Below, piece after piece: positions 9,985 through 22,000 of a stretch of DNA of 64,000 nt. Within the stretch, counting starts at the first letter, position 1. Each line of letters starts with the position of its first letter. Under the pieces are notes generated by a model. The model had not been told where the DNA came from. It was given only the letters and a program-made list of their open reading frames with translations, and made no database searches. The DNA is from Rhynchopus euleeides (taxonomy: Eukaryota > Euglenozoa > Diplonemea > Diplonemida > Diplonemidae), in the NCBI GenBank assembly GCA_963210315.1, contig OY723279.1:1302001-1366000 (forward strand), written 5' to 3'. The position numbers and the translations under genes are program-made.

Positions 9985-10961
9985 CCCTCTTGGCGGCAGC
10001 CTCCGGCCACCGTTCACCCATGCTGGGTAACACCCTTCTTCTTCTTCTTCTTCTTCTTCCTCTCCCTCCCCCACCACCACCCATACCGGCCCGTAGATGG
10101 TAGAGTGTTATGTAGAAGTGGCGCAGGGATGTGATGTGAGTTGTTGTGTGAATGCAGTGGGTGTGCTGCATCAGAGAGCTTTCGCTCAGTGTGGGCCCAG
10201 CCTCTGCTCGAGCAAAGACAAGCCAAGTATATCAGGAATTTCCGGGAAATCGATTCCTGATGCGATGCGTGTTGAAACAACGTCTGAAGCTCTGCTCGAT
10301 GCACCCTGCTGCAGAGCATGACAACGATTGTGCGGCGTGTCTCTCGAAACCCCTCAGATGCAGAAGAGATCCAGGCCCAGGGTTGGCTCGACCCTCGGCG
10401 GGGTGTCGCAGGTGCGGCAGTGGGTGGGTGGAGGGGGGGGGATATGCTCAACCGTATGCCAGAGAAGCATTGCCTTCGCTGGAGTGTGCACGTTGGGAAG
10501 CCTGAGAAAATGGCGGAGGAAAATAACCCGTTTAACACTCGCAATATGGCAAGACCTGCCCGCATCGCATCGCAGTGGCAGCTGCGTGTGTATCTGCGGC
10601 GTTGGGATGCCTCTGGTGAGAAAGTAGAGAATGAAAAAAAATTGAAACAAAAAAAAACCACGTTGTGTCGTCCTGGTCGCCTTGTTAATCGGGTCGGCAG
10701 TCGGTAGATGCATGCCCCGCTACGCTAACACCCCGCCCCACCCCCTCCCCCTCCCCCCCCGACCCCCCACGCTTGGCGCCACCACAGCGGCCCCTGCTTG
10801 TTTGACACACACCACCCTCTCGCCTTCTCGCCTCCGCCCTTCTACCCACCTCCACGACCCAACACAGCAACCCACACAGAACCCCCTTACACAGACTACA
10901 CATACACCCGTCTCTCATCACTTCACACCTCTTGTCGCCAACCCTTCTCTTTCTGTCTTTC
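8739..10961. other. Intergenic region of the tandem unit (second copy)
   Basis: Identical to 1115-3337 as far as compared, with the 18-G run at 9408-9425, (TC)n at 9954-9982, (CTT)n at 10034-10060, a SINE-like element at about 9374-9517 and a TIR element at 9154-9322. No gene seen. Confidence 0.7.
9154..9322. mobile_element. Short TIR element, family 1 (copy 2)
   Basis: Exact duplicate of 1530-1698 by the tandem array. It does not count as an independent insertion. Confidence 0.7.
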
Positions 10962-13367
10962 ATGTCTGACGGGGGTGACGGGGGGGAGGGGGAAGTCGAA
11001 TGTGTGCATCTGCCATACCACGACAGGCCGATCAGTAGCTGGAGTGTTCAGGATGTCTGCGTCAAGTTCCGGAAGGAGGCGTGGATGACGGAGTCCCTCC
11101 TCGCACTCTTCGCGTCGAACAGCGTCGACGGGAGCTGCCTTCTGGAGCTCACCCTCGACGACCTGCAGTACGACTTCTACATCAACAGGAAGGCGGATGC
11201 CGAGGCCATCCTCGCCAACATCGCAGCCTTCGCCGCAGCACACCCCGCCAACCCCGAAGCACCCGCAACACCTCTACCCTGCCAACCCTCCGACACCCAG
11301 GAGCCAGACCAGGGCGACACACCACATCACACCCCGCCAGCTGCAGCGCAGCACGGCTGTTCCCCTCCTGCAACACCAGAGGAAAAGCCTTGCACAACAC
11401 CTCCAGCTGAGGCAGATGCTGGCAAGGCAGAGCACCGGGCTGCCGGAGTGGAGGAGGAGGAGGAGGAAGAAGAGGAGGCTGTCGATCCGGGGTGCGGTGT
11501 GGAGGCGGGTCTGGCGGGGGCCTGGCCCGGAGAGGCCTGCCGCTACGCCGTCCCCCGAGCCTATCTCGCGGGGGTTTGCGGCGGGGGGGGTAGGCGTGCC
11601 TCCAAACCCCGAAGCTCCGAACAGCCCACCCCCACCGCCACCCCCGCCGCCGCCGACACCCCACCGCCACCTCAGACAGGTGCTGCAGACACGCCACTCC
11701 TCCCTTCAGAGAGGACCACACTCCCGTGGCACTCCTTTGTCCACATCCAGCTCTCCCGAGCTGAGGCATCCGGGGACCCTCCAGAAGCGCTCTCCAACTG
11801 GGTCTCCTGCGGACACCCCCCGCCGCTGCCTCCGGTGGGGGGCTGTGGAGGAGGAGGAGGTGGAGGTGGCGGTGGCGATGCCACAACCTCTTCCCCCTCC
11901 GCCCCCCTCTCCCCCGCGGGTTTGCCACGCAGCACCTCCGCAGGGGCTCCTGTGCTGCTCAACGAGCTCCGCTCCCGCAGGAGGAGGTATAAGCTAGAGG
12001 CAAAGCGACGGGAGTGGATGCGGGTTCACGGCGTTCTTGACAGCGCCGTGCAGCAGGCGTCCTGCGTCCTGCCTGTTGCCCCCACCGGGTGTGGCGTCTC
12101 CCCCACAAGCTGCGGCATCCTCGAGTTGGCGACGCGCCGCGAGAGGCTGGAGCGCCTCCACCGGAGGTGGTCCTCCGCACTCGAGTCGTCCGCAGTCCCC
12201 TTCGCGGTTGTCCTCAACGCCTTCTCCGGGTTCTTCTACTGGGCGGCAGAGGGGCGGCAGCGACACAGCGGGGCACCCCAGCACACCCACACCCCGCCAG
12301 AGCAGGCAGCGGCAGCACCCCCTGCTGTGCCTGCCCTGCGGGACCCGGAGGGACACTCCGATGCCGTGGAGGTGGACTGCTGCGGGGGTGTTGCGTGTGA
12401 GGCATTCAGGGAGTACGCGTTGGGTGTGACGCAGCTGCTCCCGACTGCGGAGTTCGACCACCTCATCCGGGACGTGACGGACCGGGTGGTGGTGTCGCGG
12501 GAGGAGGCGTACCGCGACAGGCAGAGCCGGCTGCTGTTCGCCTCACTATTCAGCAAGTGGGATTACCTCGAGGTGGGTTGGATAGACGCAGCCCTGCTGC
12601 ACGGCGTGCTGACGGAGTGCAACGCCAGCCAGCTGCAGGGGGATCTCCTTCTCCGTGTGACGCCAGAGGTTTCCCGTCTGCGCCGAGGGGGGAAGGTGCG
12701 GGTGGCCGGGTTTGTGAGGGCCATGCGCAGCGCAACCTTGCACCTAGGGGATGCCCAGTTCGACCAGATCCACTTCAAGCTGGGATGCATCTTCGAAAGG
12801 GCGAGGGACAGGCAGATCGAGTTGGACCGGCAGAAGGTCGTCTCTGCAGGCGCTGCCCTTTCAGAGCACAACACGATTGACCCGCTGCGGGTGACACGGA
12901 AGGAGGTGCGGGCTGCGGTGCTGCTGATGGGGCCGCGCAGCCCCGCGGTGTTCTTGGGGCCGGGGGCGAATCCCGCAGCTGCGATCGAGCCGTTTGCATT
13001 CGAGGAGGGAGTGGTGCTGCAGCACAGCAGCGTGCACTGCGGGGTGACTGCCGAATCCACGTCTTGCAGGATGCAGAACAGCATGCGGCGCGGGTATTGG
13101 CACTACATCGTCATATCCGGAGGGTATGCAGGGTGCGACGCGTTCCTTCGTGCGACCGCGCTGCGTCTGGAGGGTGCTGCGGCCGGGATGGTGCACGCGA
13201 GGTTCCGGCTCTTCCTCAGCGTGCCGGAGAGGGGCGAGGAGCTCCCGAAGCTGCTGTCGCGCCGTGCGGTGGTCGTGTCGCGGCACACCCCGCCCGAGGG
13301 GGGTGTGGGGTGTGCGAGGTTCGTCATTCGCCCAGGGGTGCGAGAGCACGAGCTGACCTGGAGGTGA
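10962..13367 (+). CDS. SAM-domain protein, 801 aa (unit 2)
   Basis: Duplicate of the gene at 3338-5743 with no difference seen. The start ATG follows ttctgtctttc. Residues about 24-88 are the SAM domain, followed by the low-complexity middle and the unrecognised beta-rich C-terminus. The product should be the same protein, so the array raises dosage rather than diversity. Confidence 0.85.
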   Translation: MSDGGDGGEGEVECVHLPYHDRPISSWSVQDVCVKFRKEAWMTESLLALFASNSVDGSCLLELTLDDLQYDFYINRKADAEAILANIAAFAAAHPANPEAPATPLPCQPSDTQEPDQGDTPHHTPPAAAQHGCSPPATPEEKPCTTPPAEADAGKAEHRAAGVEEEEEEEEEAVDPGCGVEAGLAGAWPGEACRYAVPRAYLAGVCGGGGRRASKPRSSEQPTPTATPAAADTPPPPQTGAADTPLLPSERTTLPWHSFVHIQLSRAEASGDPPEALSNWVSCGHPPPLPPVGGCGGGGGGGGGGDATTSSPSAPLSPAGLPRSTSAGAPVLLNELRSRRRRYKLEAKRREWMRVHGVLDSAVQQASCVLPVAPTGCGVSPTSCGILELATRRERLERLHRRWSSALESSAVPFAVVLNAFSGFFYWAAEGRQRHSGAPQHTHTPPEQAAAAPPAVPALRDPEGHSDAVEVDCCGGVACEAFREYALGVTQLLPTAEFDHLIRDVTDRVVVSREEAYRDRQSRLLFASLFSKWDYLEVGWIDAALLHGVLTECNASQLQGDLLLRVTPEVSRLRRGGKVRVAGFVRAMRSATLHLGDAQFDQIHFKLGCIFERARDRQIELDRQKVVSAGAALSEHNTIDPLRVTRKEVRAAVLLMGPRSPAVFLGPGANPAAAIEPFAFEEGVVLQHSSVHCGVTAESTSCRMQNSMRRGYWHYIVISGGYAGCDAFLRATALRLEGAAAGMVHARFRLFLSVPERGEELPKLLSRRAVVVSRHTPPEGGVGCARFVIRPGVREHELTWR

Positions 13368-14568
13368 GGGCCTGTGGTGGGTGCAGGCCTGTGCGGTGGC
13401 CTTGTCAAGGGTTTTGACCAGGGGTGCAGGGCAAAATGGGGCCTGGTCAATATTGCCGCTGATGCCCGGAGGAGTCCAGCCGTGTGGGTTGGGGGTGGTG
13501 GTGGTGGTGGTGGTGTACAACAGGGCCACACCTCCTTTGTATTCTCCGTGGCTGTCGCACCAGACGGGTCGAGGATCATCTCAGGGTCTGATGACAAGAA
13601 CGTTTGTGTCTGGGATTCATCAACAGGCAAGGGGTTGCAGAAGCTTGAAGGTGGCACTGAATCTGCACACAGCTTGCCGGGTGGTTGCAAGAATTTCGCC
13701 GGTTGTGACGACACGACCCACACCTGTGCCACCTCTTGGCGTCTCGTGTCTGTGCTCGGCAGTGCTGCCGCCGTGCCTGCCCCGTTTTCCTGCAGAGGGC
13801 TCGACATCGTGACGCCACCCCAATGCAGCTTGCTTGGTGGCGCACCTACTGTTCGGTAGTGCCCACACGGAGCGCTGCGCTTTCCGGCACCTGGTCTGCG
13901 TGTCCCAGATTCTGGCAGCGTGCCGCTTTACATGACTCCGGCACACACACCCGACCAGTGCGGCACTGGTGGACCGCTGAACCTCATTATACCACATACC
14001 GAGACGGCGCCATCCTGTTAGAGGTGTACGACGTGCGAGAGGGGCTCCCTCACGCTTGTTCGACAAACATGCACACCTGTGATCAAGCAAATGTCACTCC
14101 ACCACAGCCAAACGTGCTCCGCACACCACTAGCCTCCCCCATCACAGGAGTTGAGACATTGCGTGTGGAAGCGTCGACGCATCACAAACAAAATACGAGT
14201 GACGAGCAGCCACTGAGTGTGTGTCCCAAGTGTGGCCCTGCCAAGTGCCACCTTTCCAGGTGACGATTTCTTTGTTATTCATTCCTGTGTGTGGGGGGTA
14301 TTGTTGTAATCGGTATCGTTCCACGAGTTGTTCACCCGGTCGAATCGACACCCACGCCAGCACAGCAGCAGAGTGTACCTGGGTGGGCTCTGCAGAGAGC
14401 AGGACTGACGCTTGACAGCATGCCCCTCCCACCACCTCCCTGTTGAGGCAGGCCCTCTCGACTCTCGATGGTGCTGCTGCTTGCAAGAATGGCGGTGAGG
14501 GCTCACCGGCACACACCACACCCACACCCACACCCACGCACATCAGCAGGCACGCCCCACACCTACAC
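13368..14568. other. Intergenic region between SAM gene and cold-shock gene (copy 2)
   Basis: Duplicate of 5744-6944: WD40 relic (13517-13664), SINE-like element (14090-14224) and a CA-rich tract before the start codon. Confidence 0.7.
13517..13664 (+). pseudogene. WD40 single-blade relic (unit 2)
   Basis: Duplicate of 5893-6040; one WD40 blade in frame without neighbours. Confidence 0.6.
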
Positions 14569-16362
14569 ATGGCTGCGCAGATCGGGATCGTGACGCGGTG
14601 GGACAACGGGCGCTCCTTCGGGTTCGTCAAGCTGCGCAGCGACGAGAAGCGCGACCGCAAGGACGTGTATGTGTCCTCCTCGGTGCTGAACGGGGGCTCG
14701 CTGATCGAGGGCCGTGCCGTCGAGATCGTGTACAAGGATGCGAACCACACGAGCGGGCGGCTTGTCGCGCAGAGCGTGACGGGGGAGGGCGTGCGGACGC
14801 GCGGGGAGGTGGAGGGCATCGTGGTGCGGTGGAACGACGAGAAGGGGTACGGGTTTGTGCGCGCCATTGCAGGGGAGCAGCTGGAGACCTTCTGCCACCG
14901 GGTGGACGTCGGGGAGGGGTCGCAGCTGAAGCTGGGCGGGGCTGTGTACTACGACGAGGTGGACAAGGGGCACGAGGCGGGGCTGAGCGCCGTCAACCTG
15001 ACGGGCCCTGGAGTCATCAAGGAGGGGTCGTCCATCACCAGCCACTTCTACGACCTGGGCATCGACATCGACGAGGAGTTCCTCGTGGAGCTGTCGGAGC
15101 AGGGCGTCAACTCCCTGTCGGACCTGCTGCACTGCAGCTACTACGACCTCACGGCGCTCGGCTTCGGGGAGGCTGCCGCACACCGGATCGGGGAGTCCAG
15201 CCAGCACCTGGCGCGCCTGGGGTACCACGGGAAGACACACCAGACCTCGTCCCGCCCGCTGGAGGAGGGGCAGCAGCGGGGGCGCGTGACCTTCTTCTCC
15301 CCTGCACGGAAGTACGGGCTCGTGATCGTGATGCCGTCCGGGAAGAAGTCGAAGTCGGCAGCACGCGAGGAGAGCAAGACGGTCTACGTCCCCCTCTCCG
15401 CCATCGACGGGGGCTCGCTGATCAAGGGGGAGATTGTGCTCATCAAGTCTGCCGACAAGGGGCACAAGTCGGGGCGCGAGGTCGCCACCGAGGTGAAGGG
15501 GTACGGGCTGCGCGAGAAGGGCAAGCTGTCGGGCACCGTCGAGATGTGGAGCTCCGAGGGCTCCTTCGGGTTCATCAAGAGCGACGGGCAGACCTACTTC
15601 GCGAAGTTCCCCCTCGAGGCGAAGACCGCCAAGGAGGGCGAGTCGAAGGAGACCGCCCTCCACCACATGCTGGCCCTGCGCACCGGGGAGACCGTCACAT
15701 TCGACGCTGTCGACCGCGGCGGGAAGAAGCAGCACGCCGTCAACATCGGCGGCGAGGGCGTCACCACCGAGGAGGACCTCCTCTCCCGCCCTGCGGCCTA
15801 CGCCAGCGGTGCCGACTTCGGGTCCTACTTCAGCGGGCACGGCAGGGGTGCTGTGGGGGGGTACGGCCGCATCTCAGCCAGGGCAGGCGCCGCAGGGAGC
15901 TACCCCGCCCCACACAGCTACACGCCGCCGACTGCGAGCTTCGGGCGGGGCAACATCATCGGGGCGAAGGGCGTGGGCAAGGGCGCAAAGGGTGCGAAGG
16001 GCGTCCCGACTGCGGTCCCCCGCAGCCGCTACGAGAACACCGCCCCGATTGGGCGTGGCGAGGGCCTCCCTGTGGGGCGCGGTGAGGGCCTGCCTGCGGG
16101 GCGTGGCGATGCGCTGATCGGGCGCGGCGCCCCGCCGACCACCACCCGCAGCCTGACGACCCCTGCAGCCTCTGCCGCGACCTTCGGCCGTGGCGCCCCC
16201 GTCGGCAAGGGCGGCGGCAAGGCCCCCCGCGGCACCGCCCCCTTCCCCGCAGGCCGCGGCAACCTGCCGGCCGGCCGTGGCGACAACCTCCCCGTCGGGC
16301 GCGGCGACGGGCTGCCCTTCGGGCGTGGTGCCCCTGTCGGTGCAGGGCGTGGGTACTACTGA
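14569..16362 (+). CDS. Multi-cold-shock-domain/SAM/RG-rich RNA-binding protein, 597 aa (last unit)
   Basis: Duplicate of 6945-8738 and the last complete gene of the array. The unit homology ends only 104 bp past its stop codon (16466), so this copy has a different 3' flank from the others: from 16467 it runs into sequence unrelated to the unit. Its polyadenylation and expression may therefore differ although the protein is the same. Confidence 0.92.
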   Translation: MAAQIGIVTRWDNGRSFGFVKLRSDEKRDRKDVYVSSSVLNGGSLIEGRAVEIVYKDANHTSGRLVAQSVTGEGVRTRGEVEGIVVRWNDEKGYGFVRAIAGEQLETFCHRVDVGEGSQLKLGGAVYYDEVDKGHEAGLSAVNLTGPGVIKEGSSITSHFYDLGIDIDEEFLVELSEQGVNSLSDLLHCSYYDLTALGFGEAAAHRIGESSQHLARLGYHGKTHQTSSRPLEEGQQRGRVTFFSPARKYGLVIVMPSGKKSKSAAREESKTVYVPLSAIDGGSLIKGEIVLIKSADKGHKSGREVATEVKGYGLREKGKLSGTVEMWSSEGSFGFIKSDGQTYFAKFPLEAKTAKEGESKETALHHMLALRTGETVTFDAVDRGGKKQHAVNIGGEGVTTEEDLLSRPAAYASGADFGSYFSGHGRGAVGGYGRISARAGAAGSYPAPHSYTPPTASFGRGNIIGAKGVGKGAKGAKGVPTAVPRSRYENTAPIGRGEGLPVGRGEGLPAGRGDALIGRGAPPTTTRSLTTPAASAATFGRGAPVGKGGGKAPRGTAPFPAGRGNLPAGRGDNLPVGRGDGLPFGRGAPVGAGRGYY

Positions 16363-16704
16363 TGCGGGCAGACAGCGCAACGTTGGGTGCCAAGGGGCAG
16401 GGTGGGCACAGCCCATCATGAAACCCCTTCAGGCGCCCGGAGGCGGTTACCGCACGCGACGCTGTATTTGACCTGACCCCACATCGGAGGGTCTACATAT
16501 CCATTCTATAAAGGGGCCTTCGGGACGCTATGGCGCAGAGGTCCGCATAGCAGAGGCACCCAAACACAGGCAGAACCGCCCCGGAACGGCACCCAGCAAC
16601 CCGTTCCGCCTGGGGTGGCTGCCATGTTATTCTAGGAGCATAATTATCCAGGACACACTCAGTGGGGGGGAGGATGGTTTCGCTTGTCAAGGGCTCACCC
16701 CCAT

Positions 16705-16852
16705 TCACTCACTCACGTGTGCGTGTGCTCCGCATCACCCACCCCCTTCGCACTGGCGAGGGGTGTGTGTGTGTGCGGAAGCTGCCAACGCATGCAACCG
16801 AATCCCGGGTGAGAGAGCGTGTGGGAGGGTCGCTGGCAACGAAACTTTCCCC
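16705..16852 (+). repeat. SINE-like dispersed element (diverged copy)
   Basis: Matches the family pattern: tgctccgcatcacccac on the left, gtgtgtgcggaagctgccaa in the core, and ggcaacgaaactttc at the right end. The core differs from the consensus gtggaagcgtcaacgcatca by a few bases. Confidence 0.45.
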
Positions 16853-18998
16853 TCCCATAACGTATAAGTACTCGTCAATAAAAATCGGGAAATATTGCGG
16901 GGTTGGGTGGGTCCGGGGGACCCTTTGGTGCTGTTTTTGCCCCACACCCGCTAGGCGTCGCGCCGGGGGGGGGTGGGATTTCGTGATGAGGGTTGGGCTC
17001 CCCCAGGACAGGTCTCTGGTGCAGGATGCACCAGAGGACGCACACCCGGGCTCTTCGCACGATCTCGCTGTGTTGATGGCATCCATACGCTGGCCATGGC
17101 ATGGCCATGCTCTGTGCAGCATCAACCCACTCAAAACGTGCCCACGGCACACAGCCCTGATCACCTGTCGCAATCGGCACAACTCTTCGCTTCGCCCGGT
17201 AGAGTTGTATATCACTCCGTGTCAAGCCGCGACACCCTACATTGTTCTGTCTGCCAAAGGCTTTTAGCCTAGGAGACCTATTGCGGTTATCGGTACGGCC
17301 TGAGCCTGACGCAATGCCTGTAGTCTCCTGTTGGAGAGGGGTGCTTTTCTGCCTTTGCTGTGCCGTAGGCCCTCGTGTCGAGGCTTTTTTGAGAGTCTGG
17401 CGGAGCCAACCTGTCAAAAGGGGGGAGGGGGAATGGGGTGTTCCCCTGCGTCTTTTTGGTGTGCCCCTGAGGAAACGGGAAATCTGAATTTTTGACACAA
17501 ACCACACACAAACTCACACACCCACACACACACACACCTACTCAATAATCTAAGAAAATGCACGAGCTGGAGTCTTGCGTGGCTTCAAACCCTGCAAGAC
17601 CCGGATCTAACAACGATGATACAAGCAAGATAAAATACAAAAGAATACGACAAATAGAAACAAGCGTGGGTGTACGGCACCTTGTGCGCGCCACTGCCTG
17701 GCCGTCTCGCACCTCAGGCTGGTGGCCGTCAGGGCCAACACCCAACAAACTAAAAAGAGAAATCCATACAAAAAAAAATCGCCTGGCCGCCTCCCATCCT
17801 GCTTGCGGGGTGTGGGGGGTGTCATTATGTGGTGGCGTCACTGCCTGCCCCGTCTCTACGCCAGGTCTTTGTTCGCCCCGACACGCAAGAAAACAATCGC
17901 AATAAACTCAGCAAAGCTAATCACCTGCGCCCCACCCCCCCGATGTGCAGCGGCAGATCAAGTTGGCATGATCAAAAAGCCACGACTGCATGCGCTGCGG
18001 GCAGCAGGTCATAATACTCTCGTAAAAACTCGCCCTGGCGGTAACGGGCAGGATGCCCGCACGCCAGGTTATATTGCCTCCTTTTGTTCATTTCACCTGT
18101 GGTATGAAGGAGGCGGACGTGGTGATGTGTAAGGTGTGTTGCGTGCGCCAGACATGCGGTGCCCCAGCACCAAAGCCCTTTCTGCTCGGTGCAACGTCTC
18201 GCTAGGCAACTCCCATTTTTCGCGCGCATCTGTCGGAGATGTAGGAGATCAGATCGAAGAGCGGGCACCCTCCGATGTGAACACATACGCCTGTGTGGCA
18301 GCAGATACGCAAAGAAAAAGTGGACACAACGCATGCACGAACATGCAAAAACACACACTCTCGGAAACAACGGTATATCTCTGACAGTGGGGGTGGGGGG
18401 TGGGTGCAATAGTCCCGTATAATGCCACCTTGGGGCCACCTGATGCCGGTGACATCCACGAAACAGAATAGGTCACGTGTGGTGTGTGGAGGGCAGCATC
18501 AGAGTTTGCTCGGTGCGGCTCTGTCCTGCACAACAACAAAAAAAGCCTCGACGTGCGTTGTGTGGATGTGGTGGCAGGGCTACCAACGGTGTCAGCCCCG
18601 AAGAAGCCAATGCACACCCCCTCCGGCATCGCGCTCCTGAAGGATTCCGTGGCACCGGTTCCGACGTGTGGCCTCGGAGGGGCAGTGGATCGGGGAAGTT
18701 GCGGAAAAATGCCAAGCGCCGACGACACCTGGAGGTGCGGCCTTGCCCCCGTTGCCGCGGCAGAAATGACATTTAACTGGTCAAGCCGCTCCGACCAGCT
18801 CGGGGGGGTCAAGTCAAAGCAGATATACTGGAGTGCAGATCTGCGTGACGGTTCAGCCCACTACCCCACCACCCCCCCCCAGCCTCAGCACACCCCTTGA
18901 AGACACGTCGAGAGGCACACGTCTCCACGAAACAAGGAAGGGGTGTTATTCAGACCTGACACGTGTGATCCTCAATGTGCCTGATCGCGTTTTGAAGA

Positions 18999-19048
18999 CC
19001 CCCCCCCCCCCACACCCCACCCACCCACACCCAGGCACGGACACACAG
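18999..19048 (+). promoter_or_regulatory. C-rich tract ending in AG just before the membrane-protein start codon
   Basis: A run of C residues grades into ccacccacacccag (AG at 19033-19034) and then gacacacag (AG at 19047-19048), one base before the ATG at 19050. Such a short leader suits spliced-leader addition or a 5' UTR intron. Confidence 0.4.
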
Positions 19049-19049
19049 G

Positions 19050-22000
19050 ATGTCCGGCCCAACCCACCTCCTCCTGCGAGCAGCGTGCCTCGCCTGCCTG
19101 GCCGCTGCCTGTGCCGGGTCAGCCACCCCAACCGCCGCCCTGCTGGACGCGCTGTTCGAGCGCCGCATCGCATCGCCCCTCCTCCGCACCGCACACCACC
19201 ACCACCGCCGCCGCACCTCCCCAACCGACCTCCGGTCGGCAGACGCGCTGGGCGCCACCTTCGACGGATGTCCCGCCTCGCGAGCAGCATGCATGCTTGC
19301 GCTGACCCTGACCCCCAGCACCCGCACACCGGACCCACAAGGCCTTGCCGACGAGGCTGCAAAGTGCGCGCGTGAGTCCTGCTCCTGCGCAGGTCCCCCT
19401 GCGGCATACGACGAAGTGGAGCAGACCTGCAAAAGCGATACCGGCGAGCTCCTGCAGTACCACTATACAGAGTCGCTCGGGGGGAATGCGACGAAGTCGT
19501 GGTATCCCGGTGCGTCGTGTGGGCAGGTGGAGCGGTGCTTCAGCGCGGAGTGTGACATCACAGCCTGGAAGACATACACCGCGGGCCTCGAGGCGTGCGA
19601 TACCATGTGGCACTGCATGCGGCGGACCCTCGAGATGCAGAAGTGTGCCGAGAGCGTCACGGTCGACAGGGGGAACGAGACCTGCTCGCAGGCTGCGATT
19701 TGCGCTGCGGTTGAGGCGGAGCGCGGGGCGATGCCCGTCGTCGCGGTGGACTGCTCCTGGGAGTACAGCAGGGTGCTGAACGACCAGGTGATGCGGCAGC
19801 AGGTGTGTTGAGGGGACGTTGTTGGGGTGGGGTGGGGGGAGGTGCCAGTCTGAAGCACCCCAGGCATGTTGGTTTGTTGCCACGTTGTGGGTGTCGCTTC
19901 GGGAGGGGGGATCACAGCCCACCCTGCGCGTGTGTGTGACAGTGGAGGCAGCACTAGAGCTCGCTCGGTGCGTCCTACACTAAACTAAAAAGATTCACGT
20001 GTGTGTGGGATGTTCTAGGAACAACCACCCCTTATGCGAACCACGGCACTGCATGCCGACACATGCATCCTATCCGACTGTCTTGCAGATCGATGCCACG
20101 TGCGGCGAACGGGCCTGCCGCTGCCTCCGGAGGGGCATCCCTGGGTTCTGCAACGGCGCAAGCACATGCTGCATCAACGGGCAGGCTTGGGACAAGAAGG
20201 TATGTGGGGGCAGGGCAAGAAGGCTTGCGCCACGCCTTTCGTGGCGTGCCCTGCTGTGTTGTGTGCCGGCAGCATCGTCCCACAGCCCACCCCGCCCCTC
20301 TTTGCACTGCAGACCCAGACGCCTGCCAGTTCGGCATTCGACCTCCTCGACTGCGGGGAGGTGAGCGACTGTGTGCCGGACGGGACGTACTGCAAGCTCG
20401 TTGCGGAGCCTGAGAAGCTGATGCCTGCCGCCTGCGCCGGCTACCCTGCCGCGCAGTACACCGCGGGGAAGGAGCGGTGCGGCAGCGGCTACCTCCTGTC
20501 GGCTGCGGGGAAGCAGTGCTTCGACATGCCCCTCAACGAGTGCAGCCTTGTCCAGCGGGCAACCGTTGCGAAGTGCGGCAGCGCCCCCTTCCTCACATAC
20601 CAGAAGTGCGCCGAGGACACCACGCCGGACGCCACAGGGAAGTGCATCTGCAATGAGTCCCCGAACCAAGCCACAGAGTGTGCCGCCAGCGGCGTGTGCG
20701 CCCGCACCCCTTTGTGCGATCTCTCAACGAGCTGCGGGGAGCACGGGCTGTCGGTGAAGACAACGCTGGCGGGGTGCGAGTGCACCTGCGGCGATGGCTG
20801 GGTATGCCACACACCCCCACACACACCACACCACCGCCCTTCTTGCCTTCACCAGCCCTACTAGTTTTTGTTAATTTAGGGAGGGGGTTGCACAAACAAA
20901 CACATTACGTACCGCCGGCTCCTTTTTGGGGGGGCTGGGAACACCGCCCTGCGCTGCCACCCCAGCCACCCCAGCCACACCACACCCCTCCCTGCAGACC
21001 GGCACCCGCTGCGACGTCCCTCTAGACGACGACGCGCTGCCCCCACTCACCATCGTGGCGCTGTGTGTGGGCGGCGTGGCCCTGGCCCTTGCCGTCGCAG
21101 CTGTCATCTTCTGCTGGTGCAGCCGCCAGGGCACCGCCCCCCAGCGCGACATCGAGGAACAGCTGCTGGCGAAGATGAAGGCCACCGAGGAGGTGCTGCC
21201 GCCGGAGGGTGGCGGCAGCACGGGGCCCTCCCCCGACACACACCCCGCGGCAGGCCCGGCGACGCTCCAGGGGAGCGAGATCGGGGACACGCAGCCTGCG
21301 ATCTGCGACAAGCCGTCGCAGCCGACCACCATGCCGCCCGGGGGGAACCCTCCACCCGCATCCCTGGTGTCGGTCCCCACAACCATCACGACGGGGGTGC
21401 CGGCGTCGCCGCTGCCGCCCCTCGCGCAGGCGCCGCAGCACGCACACCACAGCGCCGCCCCGATGCAGACCATGCTGCCGCCCCCACGCCGCGAGGCTGG
21501 GGCTCATGACGCAACCCACCTGCAGCAGCAGCAGCAGCAGCAGACACGGCCTGCCGCTGCCGCTGCTTCTGGCGGCGCCGCTCCCCCGGGTTCTGAAGCT
21601 GCTGAGGGCCAGCATCAGCATCAACACTATCAGCACCATCAGCAGCAGCACCATGCAGTGCCCGCCCCGCTTGCGCCCGCCCGTGGGAGCGATGCGGGGG
21701 TGGCAGGCGGGGGCATCGGCTTCCGGCGTGCATCTGTGGGGCCCAGCTCGCAGGCGACGACGGATGACTGCAGCAGCGTGGTGGGTGCGGCGCCCTGCCT
21801 CACGCGGGGGATGAGCGGCGCGAAGGAGGGGAGGGGGCGGCGGGCATCGTTTGTCGCGGCGCCTGCGTCGAACCGCTCCGCGAGGTCGCGGCGGGGGTCG
21901 TCCCGGTCGGAGCCGGCGATGGCTGCGGCGCTCACGCTTGCGGAGGCGGAGCTGGAGCACACCAGGGAGGGGCACGCGCGGCACGCGTCGCGCGGGCGGA

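Larger units (their letters stand above)
1..16466. repeat. Tandem array of an exact 7624-bp unit (2.16 copies, open at the left edge)
   Basis: Base 1 corresponds to bases 7625 and 15249. Every stretch compared is identical at an offset of 7624, including an 18-G run, the CT and CTT microsatellites and both coding regions. Identity ends at 16466: the earlier copies continue after the shared gctgta with ggggcggttc, while the last continues with tttgacctga. Each unit holds two genes and one WD40 relic. The absence of any difference, even in slippage-prone homopolymers, means either very recent amplification or homogenisation, or an assembly duplication. Confidence 0.97.
16467..19049. other. Intergenic region right of the tandem array
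   Basis: No convincing gene. Frames of up to 200 codons exist on both strands but read as random GC-rich sequence with no domain, signal peptide or codon regularity. It contains a SINE-like element (about 16705-16852), a CA-rich tract near 17496-17538, a near-palindrome at 17089-17110 (gctggccatggcatggccat) and C-rich acceptor-like sequence at its right end. Confidence 0.6.

Noticed and set aside
16662-17267. 201-codon plus frame right of the tandem array
   Set aside because: No domain, no regular codon use, overlaps a SINE-like element; similar-size frames exist on the other strand.
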